DNA of 64,000 nucleotides from the NCBI GenBank assembly GCA_964275585.1, contig CAXYCJ010000006.1:186001-250000 (forward strand). Reading direction: 5' to 3'. Positions within the stretch are counted from its first letter, which is position 1. Each line of letters begins with the position of its first letter. Origin of the DNA: D2472 sp964275585. Lineage in GTDB: Bacteria > Pseudomonadota > Gammaproteobacteria > Magnimaribacterales > D2472. A program made the position numbers and the translations under genes. Below, piece by piece: positions 26,810-35,483 of the stretch. The notes under the pieces were generated by a model. It was not told where the DNA came from, made no database searches, and saw only the letters and a list, made by a program, of their open reading frames with translations.

Positions 26810-27034
26810 CTATCTTACTAGACGTTTTAAATATATTTGACTTGAGCTATCTAAAGATACTAATTCCCAACCCTCTTGGCCTAACTTATTTAATTGAATT
26901 ATAGACATTTCATATTTCCAATTTGCAGGCTCCTTGTGCTGCTCCTTGAAATTCTCTGTTTCCTCATTGGTGTATCCCATTGATGTAGAGTTGCCGTGAT
27001 CAACAATTTTGTATTCCCATTTATTCATTTTCAT
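26810..27034 (-). CDS. DUF4177-like small protein
   Basis: This 74-residue soluble protein opens with MNKWEYKIVDHG and ends with LNKLGQEGWELVSLDSS and a short strand finishing in LKRLVR. The W-E-Y-K-I-V start and the L-N-x-L-G-x-E-G-W-E-L-V core are the signature of DUF4177. No function is known. A good ribosome site (AGGAGAT) lies just upstream of the start at 27034. Nothing else is visible up to tRNA-Arg at 27221. Confidence 0.75.
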   Translation of the reverse strand: MKMNKWEYKIVDHGNSTSMGYTNEETENFKEQHKEPANWKYEMSIIQLNKLGQEGWELVSLDSSSQIYLKRLVR

Positions 27035-27220
27035 CTCCTGCCAGGTGGCAATAAGATGCGTTCCTTCAGTATTATTACTTACTTCCGTCCCAAGAAAGGA
27101 TGAACGATAACTTTATTTTAATCTAAAACTACATATAGATGTCAAGTTTGGAATGGTTCTAACGGTTCTCATATTCATCTTTTATAGTTTTACCTGAATC
27201 ATTTTGAGCCTTATATGATA

Positions 27221-27297
27221 TGGCGCGCCCGGAGAGATTCGAACTCCCGACCCCTTGGTTCGTAGCCAAGTACTCTATCCAGCTGAGCTACGGGCGC
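27221..27297 (-). tRNA. tRNA-Arg (anticodon ACG)
   Basis: This 77-base cloverleaf has an encoded CCA (TGG at 27221-27223). The loop CTACGAA carries anticodon ACG (complement of 27261-27263), normally edited to ICG to read CGU, CGC and CGA. The acceptor stem GCGCCCG pairs fully with CGGGCGC. It is identical to the tRNA at 3936-4012 except at the first anticodon base and at position 72. A -10 box (TATAAT on this strand) lies 13 bases upstream. Confidence 0.95.
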
Positions 27298-27310
27298 ATA
27301 ATTCAATGCC

Positions 27311-27316
27311 ATTATA
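27311..27316 (-). promoter_or_regulatory. -10 box of tRNA-Arg(ACG)
   Basis: Reading the minus strand, TATAAT (complement of ATTATA 27311-27316) lies 13 bases before the first base of the tRNA, a suitable distance for a short precursor leader. No clear -35 hexamer is seen at 16-18 bases. Confidence 0.4.
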
Positions 27317-27406
27317 TGATTAATTAATTTCTTCTGCTTATCTAATTTAGACTCATTCTTACTTGCTTGTTAGCTAAGATTTGTGGGGAGGTTAGGAAGA
27401 AGAATA

Positions 27407-28606
27407 TTATCTTTGTATGAGAAGGGCAGTTCCGGCTCCAGCGGCTCCACTTGTCGCAACTATGCCAATCGCAAGGTCCTGTCTTTCCATTTCATCTAAC
27501 AGTGATGAAAGCATAATTGAGCCAGTTGCTCCCATTGGATGGCCTAGGGCAATGCACCCACCATTTATATTTAATTTATCTTCTGGAATTCCCAATTCTC
27601 TTTGAGCTAAAATAATTGTTGACGCAAAGGCTTCATGAATTTCAAATAAATCAATATCATGGATTGTTAAATTATTCTTTATCAATAATTGTTTTGTTGC
27701 CTCTATGCAACCTGAAAGAACAAGCCATGGGTCAGTATTTACAACTGAGACTGCTTTAATTATTCCTCGGGATTCATAATCACTAGATGCAGATGAGTTT
27801 GAACTAGATAAAAGAGTAATCGATGCAGCGTCTGCCATTGCAGGAGAATTTCCAGCCGTATGTATATGTGATATCTCTGATAATTGTGGAAAGCATTTTA
27901 ATTGAAGGTCATCCACACCATTTTTACCTAGCTCTTTAAAACTTGGATTTAAAGAGGTTAAATTTTCAATGGTTGTTTCAGCTCTGATGCATTCATCCTC
28001 GGCGCATACAAAATCTTTTTGAGGGTTAAAGACTGGAATAATTGATTTAAAGCGCCCATTTGTTTGAGCATATGCTGCTTTTTGTTGACTACTAAATGCT
28101 TGAGTATCTGCATCTAACCTACTAATTTTATTAACAGAGCCAATCAAATCTGCTCCACTTCCCATCATAAATATTCTTGATTTTATAGCGATATTTACAT
28201 CAGTCCATATTGCAGCTTTATCCGATAACATTGGCACCCTTGACATCATCTCTATACCTCCAGCCATAATTATATTGTTTTGACCGGATGCAATTTTTAA
28301 ATAGCCTATATTGATTGCATCTAAGCTAGAAGAGCAAAATCTATTGATTGTAAGTCCAGAAACATGATCTGGGTATTGAGAATAAAGTGCTGAAGATTTA
28401 GCAATGTTTCCTGCTTGTTCTCCATATTGTGTAACGCACCCTAAAATTACTTCATCTAGGCTCTCTGGATCAAGGATTTGATTTGCTGAGTAAAATTTAT
28501 ATAAAGTATCTAAAAGTTCAAATGGACTTAAGTCATGCAAGCCGCCAGATTCTTTTGCCTTCGCTCTTGGAGTTCTGACTGACTCAAGTATATAAACAGG
28601 CTTCAA
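27407..28606 (-). CDS. Thiolase-family protein lacking the second catalytic cysteine
   Basis: This 399-residue thiolase has the acyl-accepting Cys91 in NRFCSSSLDAIN, the HEAFAS motif, and GGCIALGHPMGATGS with the conserved His. The C-terminal C-x-G-x-G motif of degradative thiolases reads TSGAAGAGTALL, with Ser386 where the general-base Cys is expected. The enzyme may be slow, act only in one direction, or use a different chemistry. It sits at the end of a minus-strand run with carotenoid oxygenase and nitronate monooxygenase, four bases after the carotenoid oxygenase gene. A role in beta-oxidation of chains released from isoprenoid or steroid substrates is inferred. Confidence 0.87.
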   Translation of the reverse strand: MKPVYILESVRTPRAKAKESGGLHDLSPFELLDTLYKFYSANQILDPESLDEVILGCVTQYGEQAGNIAKSSALYSQYPDHVSGLTINRFCSSSLDAINIGYLKIASGQNNIIMAGGIEMMSRVPMLSDKAAIWTDVNIAIKSRIFMMGSGADLIGSVNKISRLDADTQAFSSQQKAAYAQTNGRFKSIIPVFNPQKDFVCAEDECIRAETTIENLTSLNPSFKELGKNGVDDLQLKCFPQLSEISHIHTAGNSPAMADAASITLLSSSNSSASSDYESRGIIKAVSVVNTDPWLVLSGCIEATKQLLIKNNLTIHDIDLFEIHEAFASTIILAQRELGIPEDKLNINGGCIALGHPMGATGSIMLSSLLDEMERQDLAIGIVATSGAAGAGTALLIQR

Positions 28607-28610
28607 TTTT

Positions 28611-30068
28611 TTAGCTCATTATTTCATTCATTTGAGCCCATGTTGCATGAGTGCCAGAGCAAATTTGCTGAGGAAGAGGCATAGAGCAAATAGGGCCGCT
28701 CACAATATCTTTAGCATCAAACAATAGACATGAGGAAGTCTTGCTGTTTACGTTAGTAATAATTGAAACTAAATATCCATCATCCTCATCTTGTGAATTT
28801 ATTCTTGGTGCAAAACAAACCTCACTACCAAAAACACCTTTACCGAATTCATACGTTTCGCATTTTCCCGAAAGATGATCATGCTTTGTTAATCCGTCAA
28901 AAGTAAACCAACCCTTGGTGGGCATCATACTGTAAGTAAACCTATGCTTTTCAGATGCATATCTTTGGTTAATTGCACCGAATTCAAGAATTTTATCGTC
29001 AAGAGATTCTTCAATAGTTTCTCCAGTTTTAAGATTAAATCTCCACTTGTGAAGCCTAGGTTTCAATAAGTGATTGTCTAAAAAGGCCATCATTCTTTCT
29101 AAACCTGGAGGAGCTCCTTCATAGTTTCCTGGTTCAGGGTTTTCTTGAAAATAACCTTCCATAATAATTTCATTGCCACTTTCATATGCATTATTCCAAT
29201 GAAGGCAGTAAGTGGGGTTTGCTTCAAACCATTTAATATCTTTTTCAGTGCCATATCTTGGAATAACTGCAAACCTTGAAGGAAGGTCATGAAGTTTAGT
29301 AGCATGAATTCCTCGCTTCAACATTTCCGAGTCCCAAAATAAAGGAAGGTCATTTAATATAGAATAATTTTCAGTAAAAGCCATGTCATGAGGCAGGCGA
29401 GGTCCAGGCAAAGGGATGGGAGTGTAGTGTTTTAAATTATCTTCCTGGTCCACAACACCGTAGTGCATATAGGGGGCTTGTTTTGAATAATTAAAAAACA
29501 ACAACTCTCCGGTTTTCAGGTCAACTTTTGTGTGAGCAGAAATTCCATCAATTGGTGCCCAATCAACCTTCCCGGTTGGATCTAAAGTAATAGGATCCAT
29601 GCTATAGCCATTACCACATTGATAAAATGTTGTAAGCACCTTACCGTTATGGACCACAACATCAGTTGAGGAAGTATCTTTCAAGCAGCCTTGAGCTCCC
29701 CATCCAGGCAATTCAGAGGTACCAGGTCTCTCCATTAAACCAGCCCACTTAGACTTTTGAAATTTTTGCTCTACTTTAAAACCTTCAGTTTGAATAAATC
29801 TATTTCTATAGTCTGCAGAACCATTCTGAAAGATTATAGAGTGAAGCATTCCGTCTCCATCAAATGGGTGGAATCTTCCAAGAGGTTCATGAACCTGATT
29901 TTCAGTATTTCTTATGTAAACTCCCTCTAGATCTTTTGGTATTTCTCCAATTACATCTAAATTAGTTACATTAAATTCATCATAAAAAGTTTCCCAAGCA
30001 CCTTGCATATACGGGTGATTTTTATTGGAGAGAGAAGAGTCAACCGTATTTACTTTTGTAATTTTCAT
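28611..30068 (-). CDS. Carotenoid cleavage oxygenase (RPE65/lignostilbene dioxygenase family)
   Basis: This protein of about 485 residues has the beta-propeller pattern of carotenoid oxygenases. Family landmarks are EGVYIRNTENQ, HPFDGDGMLHS (the GDGM turn), SAHTKVD (iron His), LPHDMAFTENY (iron His), a later CLHWNNAYE and a C-terminal SGTHATW. These enzymes cleave carotenoid, apocarotenoid or stilbene double bonds with a non-heme iron held by four histidines. I place the start at 30068 (MKITKVN), because it overlaps the upstream stop as ATGA; an ATG at 30086 would overlap that gene by 22 bases. It is coupled to the nitronate monooxygenase gene. Confidence 0.88.
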   Translation of the reverse strand: MKITKVNTVDSSLSNKNHPYMQGAWETFYDEFNVTNLDVIGEIPKDLEGVYIRNTENQVHEPLGRFHPFDGDGMLHSIIFQNGSADYRNRFIQTEGFKVEQKFQKSKWAGLMERPGTSELPGWGAQGCLKDTSSTDVVVHNGKVLTTFYQCGNGYSMDPITLDPTGKVDWAPIDGISAHTKVDLKTGELLFFNYSKQAPYMHYGVVDQEDNLKHYTPIPLPGPRLPHDMAFTENYSILNDLPLFWDSEMLKRGIHATKLHDLPSRFAVIPRYGTEKDIKWFEANPTYCLHWNNAYESGNEIIMEGYFQENPEPGNYEGAPPGLERMMAFLDNHLLKPRLHKWRFNLKTGETIEESLDDKILEFGAINQRYASEKHRFTYSMMPTKGWFTFDGLTKHDHLSGKCETYEFGKGVFGSEVCFAPRINSQDEDDGYLVSIITNVNSKTSSCLLFDAKDIVSGPICSMPLPQQICSGTHATWAQMNEIMS

Positions 30069-30976
30069 TGTTGATTCATTTTCCATTCATTTTCTAGCTC
30101 AGTTACAACATTTTCAAGTGTTTGAATTGTATTAGAGAATCCAACTCCTTGTCCCGCAGACCAAATATCCTTCCATGCACTAATTTTGTCTTGAGATCCT
30201 GAAATATTAAAGCCTTTGTTATTTGTGTCAAGATTATCAGGGTCAAGATTATTGTTAATAATACTATCTTTTAAGTAATAGGCATTAGCACCAGTAAATA
30301 AATTTGTTAATCTTAGGTCAGTGCTTTTAGAATTAATAACCATCTCTTTGTATTCTTTTACCGCAATACTTTCTTCAGTTGCGATGAATCTTGTTCCCAT
30401 ATAACAAAGGTCTGCACCAAGGCATTGAGCGGCTCTTATATGACTTCCATTTGATATAGATCCAGCCAATACAATAATCCCCTCAAAAAACTCTCTAACA
30501 TGAGAAGTAAACACAAATGGTGACAATGTCCCGGTATGTCCCCCAGCTCCATAACTAACCAAAGCAAGACCATCAGCTCCATAATCCACACATTTTTTTG
30601 CAAACTCCACTGTATTGACATCTGCTATAACAACACCACCATAAGAATGAACTGTTTCAAGGACTCTTGCTGGACTTCCTAGGGCAGTAATTACTATTGG
30701 AGGTTTGAATTTTGCGATTAAATTTAATTCATCCTGAAATCTATCGTAAGTATTATGTGCGATCATGTTAAATGCCCATAATTGACCATCAAGACTGGAT
30801 GTTATGGTACTCATCCAAGACTCAAGATCTTCTATCGTTCTTGCATTTGGACCAGGAAAAGACCCTATAAGACCTGCTTTAGAACTAGCAATCACTAGCT
30901 CAGGCCCAGAGACAAGAAACATAGGTGCAACAATGATAGGAAGTCGCAATGATCTCAAAATATCTTTTTTATGCAT
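30065..30976 (-). CDS. Nitronate monooxygenase-like (NPD) flavoprotein
   Basis: This 303-residue FMN-dependent TIM barrel of the 2-nitropropane dioxygenase family shows LRLPIIVAPMFLVSGPELV at the N-terminus, SKAGLIGSFPGPNA, SYGAGGHTGTLSPFVF with the His at the flavin, and a GADLCYMGTRFIAT phosphate loop. Members oxidise nitronates or act as enoyl reductases. It is the first gene of the three-gene minus-strand run ending at 27407, and its stop overlaps the start of the carotenoid oxygenase gene (ATGA). A second, more distant paralogue lies at 61504-62637. Confidence 0.88.
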   Translation of the reverse strand: MHKKDILRSLRLPIIVAPMFLVSGPELVIASSKAGLIGSFPGPNARTIEDLESWMSTITSSLDGQLWAFNMIAHNTYDRFQDELNLIAKFKPPIVITALGSPARVLETVHSYGGVVIADVNTVEFAKKCVDYGADGLALVSYGAGGHTGTLSPFVFTSHVREFFEGIIVLAGSISNGSHIRAAQCLGADLCYMGTRFIATEESIAVKEYKEMVINSKSTDLRLTNLFTGANAYYLKDSIINNNLDPDNLDTNNKGFNISGSQDKISAWKDIWSAGQGVGFSNTIQTLENVVTELENEWKMNQQ

Positions 30977-31043
30977 TTAGTATTCTTGGTTAGCTTTTTA
31001 GTACTTATTCAATTATAGCTGACCTCTCACAAGCTTCTACAGC

Positions 31044-31071
31044 TTGAACCTTTTATTATTAGACTTATAAT
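31044..31071 (+). promoter_or_regulatory. Promoter of the SCP2-type thiolase gene
   Basis: TTGAAC (31044-31049) and a perfect TATAAT (31066-31071) are 16 bases apart. The -10 box ends six bases before the ATG at 31078, so transcription should start at or next to the start codon. No ribosome site fits between them, suggesting a leaderless mRNA. Confidence 0.6.
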
Positions 31072-31077
31072 ATTTTT

Positions 31078-32313
31078 ATGGCAAATAAAGTATATATTTT
31101 AGGTGGATATCAAACAGATTTTGCTCAGAATTGGTCACGAAATGAATTAGAACTTTTTGATGTTTTTAAAGATACGGTTCATCAAGGGTTGAATGATACA
31201 AATCTAGAACCAGAAGATATTGATGTGGCTCACGTTGGAAATTTTACAGCTGAGCTATTTTGTAATCAGGGGCATTTAGGTGGTTTTTTTGTCTCCTCTG
31301 ATCCAGTTTTTTATTCAGGAATACCTTCTTCAAGGCATGAGGCTGCTTGTGCCTCAGGAAGCATCGCAGCTTTGGCTGCATCTGCTGAATTGGAGTTAGG
31401 TAGGTATGATTTAGCTGCAGTTATAGGGATTGAGCAAATGAAAAATGTTAGCGCTCATGAGGCTGCTAATAATATAGGAGGACCTGCAATGTGGTCAGGT
31501 CATGAATGCCAAAACATTGATTACCCTTGGCCTCATATGTTTAGTTTGTTGACAGAAGAATATGACAAACGGTATGGAATAGATGAGCAATACTTATCTC
31601 GGATCTCACAAGTTAACCTTAGCAATGCTAAAAATAACCCAAACTCTCAAACCCGAGGCTGGACCTTTGATGACAGTGCTTTCACTAGATTGGATCAACA
31701 CAATCCGATAATCGAAGGTAGAACAAGAAAAACTGATTGCGGTCAAATTACCGATGGTGCTGCAATTATCTTTCTAGCCTCTGAAAAACGAGCTACCCAG
31801 TATGCGAAGGATAATAAAATGAAGATTGATGATATTCCACATATAAAAGGTTGGGGTCATAAAACCGGGCCGATTACGCTAGAAGAGAAAATAAATTACA
31901 GCAAAAATAATGATTATGTTTTTCCTCACGTGAAAGATACTATTGATGATGCGTTTAGAAGAGCATCCATGCCTGGTGTTGAATCTATAGATGCAATTGA
32001 AACGCACGATTGTTTTTCTTCAACTGAATACATGGCAATAGATCACTTTGGGATAACACCTCCTGGTGAAAGCTGGAAAGCTATTGAATCAGGCGACATA
32101 GAATCAGATGGAAAAATACCGATCAATGTCAGTGGTGGCCTTATTGGTTTAGGTCATCCCGTTGGAGCCACAGGGGTTAGAATGTTACTGGACTCATATA
32201 AACAATGTACCAATAACGCTGATGATTATCAGATTGATAATGCAAAAAATGTTGCAACATTAAATATTGGCGGTAGTGCAACAACTGTTGTTAGTTTTGT
32301 AGTTGGCGTCTAA
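31078..32313 (+). CDS. SCP2-type thiolase/acetyl-CoA acetyltransferase
   Basis: This 411-residue thiolase-fold protein has nucleophile Cys in SRHEAACASGSIAAL, DAIETHDCFSSTEYMA and the conserved His in SGGLIGLGHPVGATG. The C-terminal tail (NIGGSATTVVS) lacks the second cysteine motif, as usual for the SCP2-like subgroup. Such enzymes shorten branched or sterol side-chain CoA esters. It has its own promoter with the start site at the ATG, and faces the acyl-CoA ligase gene with which its end overlaps by four bases. Confidence 0.88.
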   Translation: MANKVYILGGYQTDFAQNWSRNELELFDVFKDTVHQGLNDTNLEPEDIDVAHVGNFTAELFCNQGHLGGFFVSSDPVFYSGIPSSRHEAACASGSIAALAASAELELGRYDLAAVIGIEQMKNVSAHEAANNIGGPAMWSGHECQNIDYPWPHMFSLLTEEYDKRYGIDEQYLSRISQVNLSNAKNNPNSQTRGWTFDDSAFTRLDQHNPIIEGRTRKTDCGQITDGAAIIFLASEKRATQYAKDNKMKIDDIPHIKGWGHKTGPITLEEKINYSKNNDYVFPHVKDTIDDAFRRASMPGVESIDAIETHDCFSSTEYMAIDHFGITPPGESWKAIESGDIESDGKIPINVSGGLIGLGHPVGATGVRMLLDSYKQCTNNADDYQIDNAKNVATLNIGGSATTVVSFVVGV

Positions 32314-33995
32314 GAAAATAGAACCTTAAGCTCTCTTCTCAAAACTTTCCCAACTGGGTTTCTAGGAAGCTCTTTTATTATCCTTAGATCCTCAGGAAAT
32401 TTATATTTTGCAATACCTAAGTCTTCCAAGAAGTTGATTATGTCTTTTAAATCTAAATTGGCACCCTCGCTAATAACAGCCACCACTCCAACTTTTTCTC
32501 CCAAAAGCTCATCTTCATAACCTGTCACAGCTACATCAATAATTAGGGGATGAGAAATTAATAGATAATCAAGCTCCTCTGGTGAAATATTCATGCCACC
32601 TCTTATTATTAAATCCTTACATCTACCACAGTACTTATAAAATTTATTTTCAGTGTCATCCGAGGATATTTCAAACATATCACCCGTTCTAAAATAACCA
32701 TCCTCATCAAAAACTTCCCTGTTTGCCTCTGGGGCTTTCCAATACCCATCGAAGACAGTGGAGCCAGAAATGAGAAGCTCTCCAGGAATTGTAGGACTTA
32801 ATATTTCCTCATTTGATTCTAAATCAATAAGCTTTGTCTTGATTGTCTTTGAAATAGGATTATTCCATTGGAAACCTTCGACCCCAAATCTCGGAAAGTA
32901 CACAGCTCTTAACTTAGGATCTTCAACATCATCTCTTGTGCTTAAAAGACTCATTCCTTCGTTAGAGCCAAAAATATTTTGAATTGTAATTCCATGATTG
33001 TCTTGGAAGGTTTCAACCATCCATTCTGATAGCGGGGCTCCTCCGCATCCAATAGACCTAAGGTTAGATAGATCAAGATTCTCAAACAAAGGCTTATTAT
33101 TCAAAAGCATATTCATGATTGCCGGAGCCGCTATGGTGTAGTTAACCTTTTCCTCAGACATTTGATTTAGATATATTTTTAAATCAAAAGGATGATGTTG
33201 AATTAGCTTGCCTTTGCATATCAACCAATTAAACAAAAATCCACCAATGCTTGCCATATTTACAAGAGGGAAAGGATTTAAAAGGATGTCTCCTTTTTGA
33301 GTATTAGCTAAATGGTAAGCAGCCCTAGCCATTGTCATCCAGAGGTTATGACTCCTAGGCACCCCTTTTGGAGTTCCAGTTGTACCAGATGTCCAGCAAA
33401 TAGTTAAAATATCATTGGCTGAATTTGCAATGGATTGAATGTAAGTCTCTGTATTAGACAAAGAGTTCTCTGCAAGAGTTTTATTATTCAGGTTTATAAA
33501 TCCATCTGAATCACCAACTGAAAATAATATATGCTCATCTACGAAAGCCTCTTTTATTCCTTCAGCAAAGTTTTTTGAGTTAAATGATGCGATCCCTATA
33601 TAACCCTTAGGATTAATATCATCAATAATTTTCGTAATTTCATATTTTCCATATTGAATTGGAATTGGGGAAATAATGATACCTATTTTTGATAGTGCTA
33701 TATATAAAATAGCAAGCTCTACAATATTTGGTAATTGTAAAACTATCTTGTCATCTTTTCTAAAACCGGCATCATAAAAAATAGAGGCATACCTATCAAC
33801 TTCTGTTTTTATTTGATTAAAAGTCAGTCTTCGAGGGTCCCCTGAAGTAAATTCACATCTATTTGGGGCATCTACAAGCGCCTCACGATCTCCCGATTCT
33901 TCACACGCATCTATAAATAGAGAGTAAAGAGTATCTGTTCCCCACCATCCTTTTTCGGTGTAATCTTTGATTCGATTTTCTGGAGTTAATATCAT
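32310..33995 (-). CDS. AMP-dependent acyl-CoA synthetase/ligase
   Basis: This 561-residue member of the ANL superfamily has the AMP-binding P loop TICWTSGTTGTPKGVPRSH, the A5 region IFGSNEGMSLLST, the YFRTGDMFEIS hinge region and a C-terminal catalytic Lys in PRNPVGKVLRRELK. It activates a carboxylic acid by adenylation and transfers it to CoA; the acid is probably a fatty, aromatic or steroid-derived one. It converges on the SCP2-type thiolase gene and could provide that pathway's CoA ester. The start ATG at 33995 is preceded by a long AT-rich stretch shared with the divergent dioxygenase gene. Confidence 0.9.
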   Translation of the reverse strand: MILTPENRIKDYTEKGWWGTDTLYSLFIDACEESGDREALVDAPNRCEFTSGDPRRLTFNQIKTEVDRYASIFYDAGFRKDDKIVLQLPNIVELAILYIALSKIGIIISPIPIQYGKYEITKIIDDINPKGYIGIASFNSKNFAEGIKEAFVDEHILFSVGDSDGFINLNNKTLAENSLSNTETYIQSIANSANDILTICWTSGTTGTPKGVPRSHNLWMTMARAAYHLANTQKGDILLNPFPLVNMASIGGFLFNWLICKGKLIQHHPFDLKIYLNQMSEEKVNYTIAAPAIMNMLLNNKPLFENLDLSNLRSIGCGGAPLSEWMVETFQDNHGITIQNIFGSNEGMSLLSTRDDVEDPKLRAVYFPRFGVEGFQWNNPISKTIKTKLIDLESNEEILSPTIPGELLISGSTVFDGYWKAPEANREVFDEDGYFRTGDMFEISSDDTENKFYKYCGRCKDLIIRGGMNISPEELDYLLISHPLIIDVAVTGYEDELLGEKVGVVAVISEGANLDLKDIINFLEDLGIAKYKFPEDLRIIKELPRNPVGKVLRRELKVLFS

Positions 33996-34097
33996 AAATA
34001 TCTATAAAAATACGTTACTTGCTTAATAGAGCTAATTTAACATGTTCTATTATTTATACTATTATTTGAGCTTGGTTATTAATTAAATTAAAAATTT

Positions 34098-34922
34098 ATG
34101 TTTATAGTTAAACTAATTGGTGGTGCTTTAGGTGCAGAGTTGCACGGAGTGGATCTTGCAACTAATCTTTCAGATAAAGTTCTTACAGCAATTAGAGAGT
34201 TGCTTGTTGAGCATGAAGTAATTTTTTTTAGAAATCAGAATATTTCACATGAACAACATAAACAAATGGCTAATTTTTTTGGCCCATTGCAAACACACCC
34301 GGCTTATGGAACAGTCCCAAATTTTCCTGAAATCACAATCCTAGAAAGTACAGCAGAACATCCTTCTAAAATAGAAGAATGGCACACTGATATGACATTT
34401 AGACAGCATCCTCCCATGGGATCTATCTTAAGATCAAAAATCTGTCCTCCCAACGGAGGAGATACTTTGTGGTCAAGCATGACAAGTGCTTATGAAGGGT
34501 TATCTCAACCTATGAAAGATTTTTTAGATAATCTCAATGCTGAGCATGACTTCTCTTATGGTTTCAAAGAAAGTCTTGCAGAGCCTGGTGGTAGAGAAAA
34601 ACTAGAAGATGCTGTGAAAGCTAACCCACCAGTCATTCACCCAGTTATCCGAATACACCCAGAAAGCGGTAAAAAAGTTATCTTTGTCAATTCACTATTT
34701 ACAACTAAAATCCTAGAGCTAACACTTTCTGAAAGTCGGTCTATTTTAAATTTTCTATACGATCATGTAAAAACACCTGAATTCACTTGTAGGTTTAACT
34801 GGGAGCCAAACTCCATAGCATTTTGGGATAATAGAAGTACACAGCATAAACCAGTGAATGATTATTTTCCTGCCCATAGAATGTTAGAAAGAATTACCAT
34901 CGATGGCGATAAACCGTTTTAA
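34098..34922 (+). CDS. TauD/TfdA-family 2-oxoglutarate-dependent dioxygenase
   Basis: This 274-residue protein has the iron-binding H-x-D in EEWHTDMTFR and the distal His in FWDNRSTQHKPVND, with the 2-oxoglutarate-binding Arg in PAHRMLERITI. The N-terminal LIGGALGAELHGVDL and FFRNQNISHEQH are also family-typical. These enzymes hydroxylate small acids such as taurine or aryloxyacetates, releasing sulfite or a phenol in known cases. The substrate cannot be told here. It stands alone, with an AT-rich region on each side. Confidence 0.9.
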   Translation: MFIVKLIGGALGAELHGVDLATNLSDKVLTAIRELLVEHEVIFFRNQNISHEQHKQMANFFGPLQTHPAYGTVPNFPEITILESTAEHPSKIEEWHTDMTFRQHPPMGSILRSKICPPNGGDTLWSSMTSAYEGLSQPMKDFLDNLNAEHDFSYGFKESLAEPGGREKLEDAVKANPPVIHPVIRIHPESGKKVIFVNSLFTTKILELTLSESRSILNFLYDHVKTPEFTCRFNWEPNSIAFWDNRSTQHKPVNDYFPAHRMLERITIDGDKPF

Positions 34923-35009
34923 AACTTAATTTTTAAATAGCTTAGTTTCTTTACCGATATATAATAAAACTTTATATTAAAGTAATAATTTTACACATAT
35001 TAGCAATTT

Positions 35010-35477
35010 ATGAGCTTCCAAAATATCATCCTAATACTCCAGACTGTTGGCCCTTTTACCGTCTTGATTACAGTATATTTCTTAGTTACTGAGTTGCGAG
35101 AGCAAAATAGGGTTGCCAGAGCAAATGCAAGACAGAACATTGCAGATTCACATCAAAAAGTTGCACTAGCGGGAATGAAACCTATTTTAGTGGACACTAA
35201 AATTAAACTTAGAAATAATGAGGAGCTCTCAAAAGAAGAAAATGCTGTTTATCTGACTTACTTTAGTGTCATGTTAAGAGCTAGAGAAAATCAGTATTAT
35301 CAATTCAAAATTGGCATGCTTGATGAAGATGAGTGGAATGCTATGTTGATATCATTTAAGACCCTTTTCAAGGAACCTAAACATCTAGAGATATGGAACT
35401 TTATTAAAATTACCTTCGCTGAAGATTTCGCAGAGCTTGTAGATGAGCAAATCAAACAAAGTAAATTATACGGCTAA
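35010..35477 (+). CDS. Membrane-anchored hypothetical protein
   Basis: This 155-residue protein has one N-terminal membrane helix (about residues 6-28), then a charged helical domain with LVTELREQNRVARANARQN, a probable coiled coil, and a C-terminal amphipathic region. I recognise no family. It is six bases upstream of an EAL-domain gene and at the head of a signalling run (EAL, HisKA-REC-GGDEF, REC). It may be the membrane-side partner of that module, which is inference from position only. Confidence 0.6.
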   Translation: MSFQNIILILQTVGPFTVLITVYFLVTELREQNRVARANARQNIADSHQKVALAGMKPILVDTKIKLRNNEELSKEENAVYLTYFSVMLRARENQYYQFKIGMLDEDEWNAMLISFKTLFKEPKHLEIWNFIKITFAEDFAELVDEQIKQSKLYG

Positions 35478-35483
35478 TAAAAA

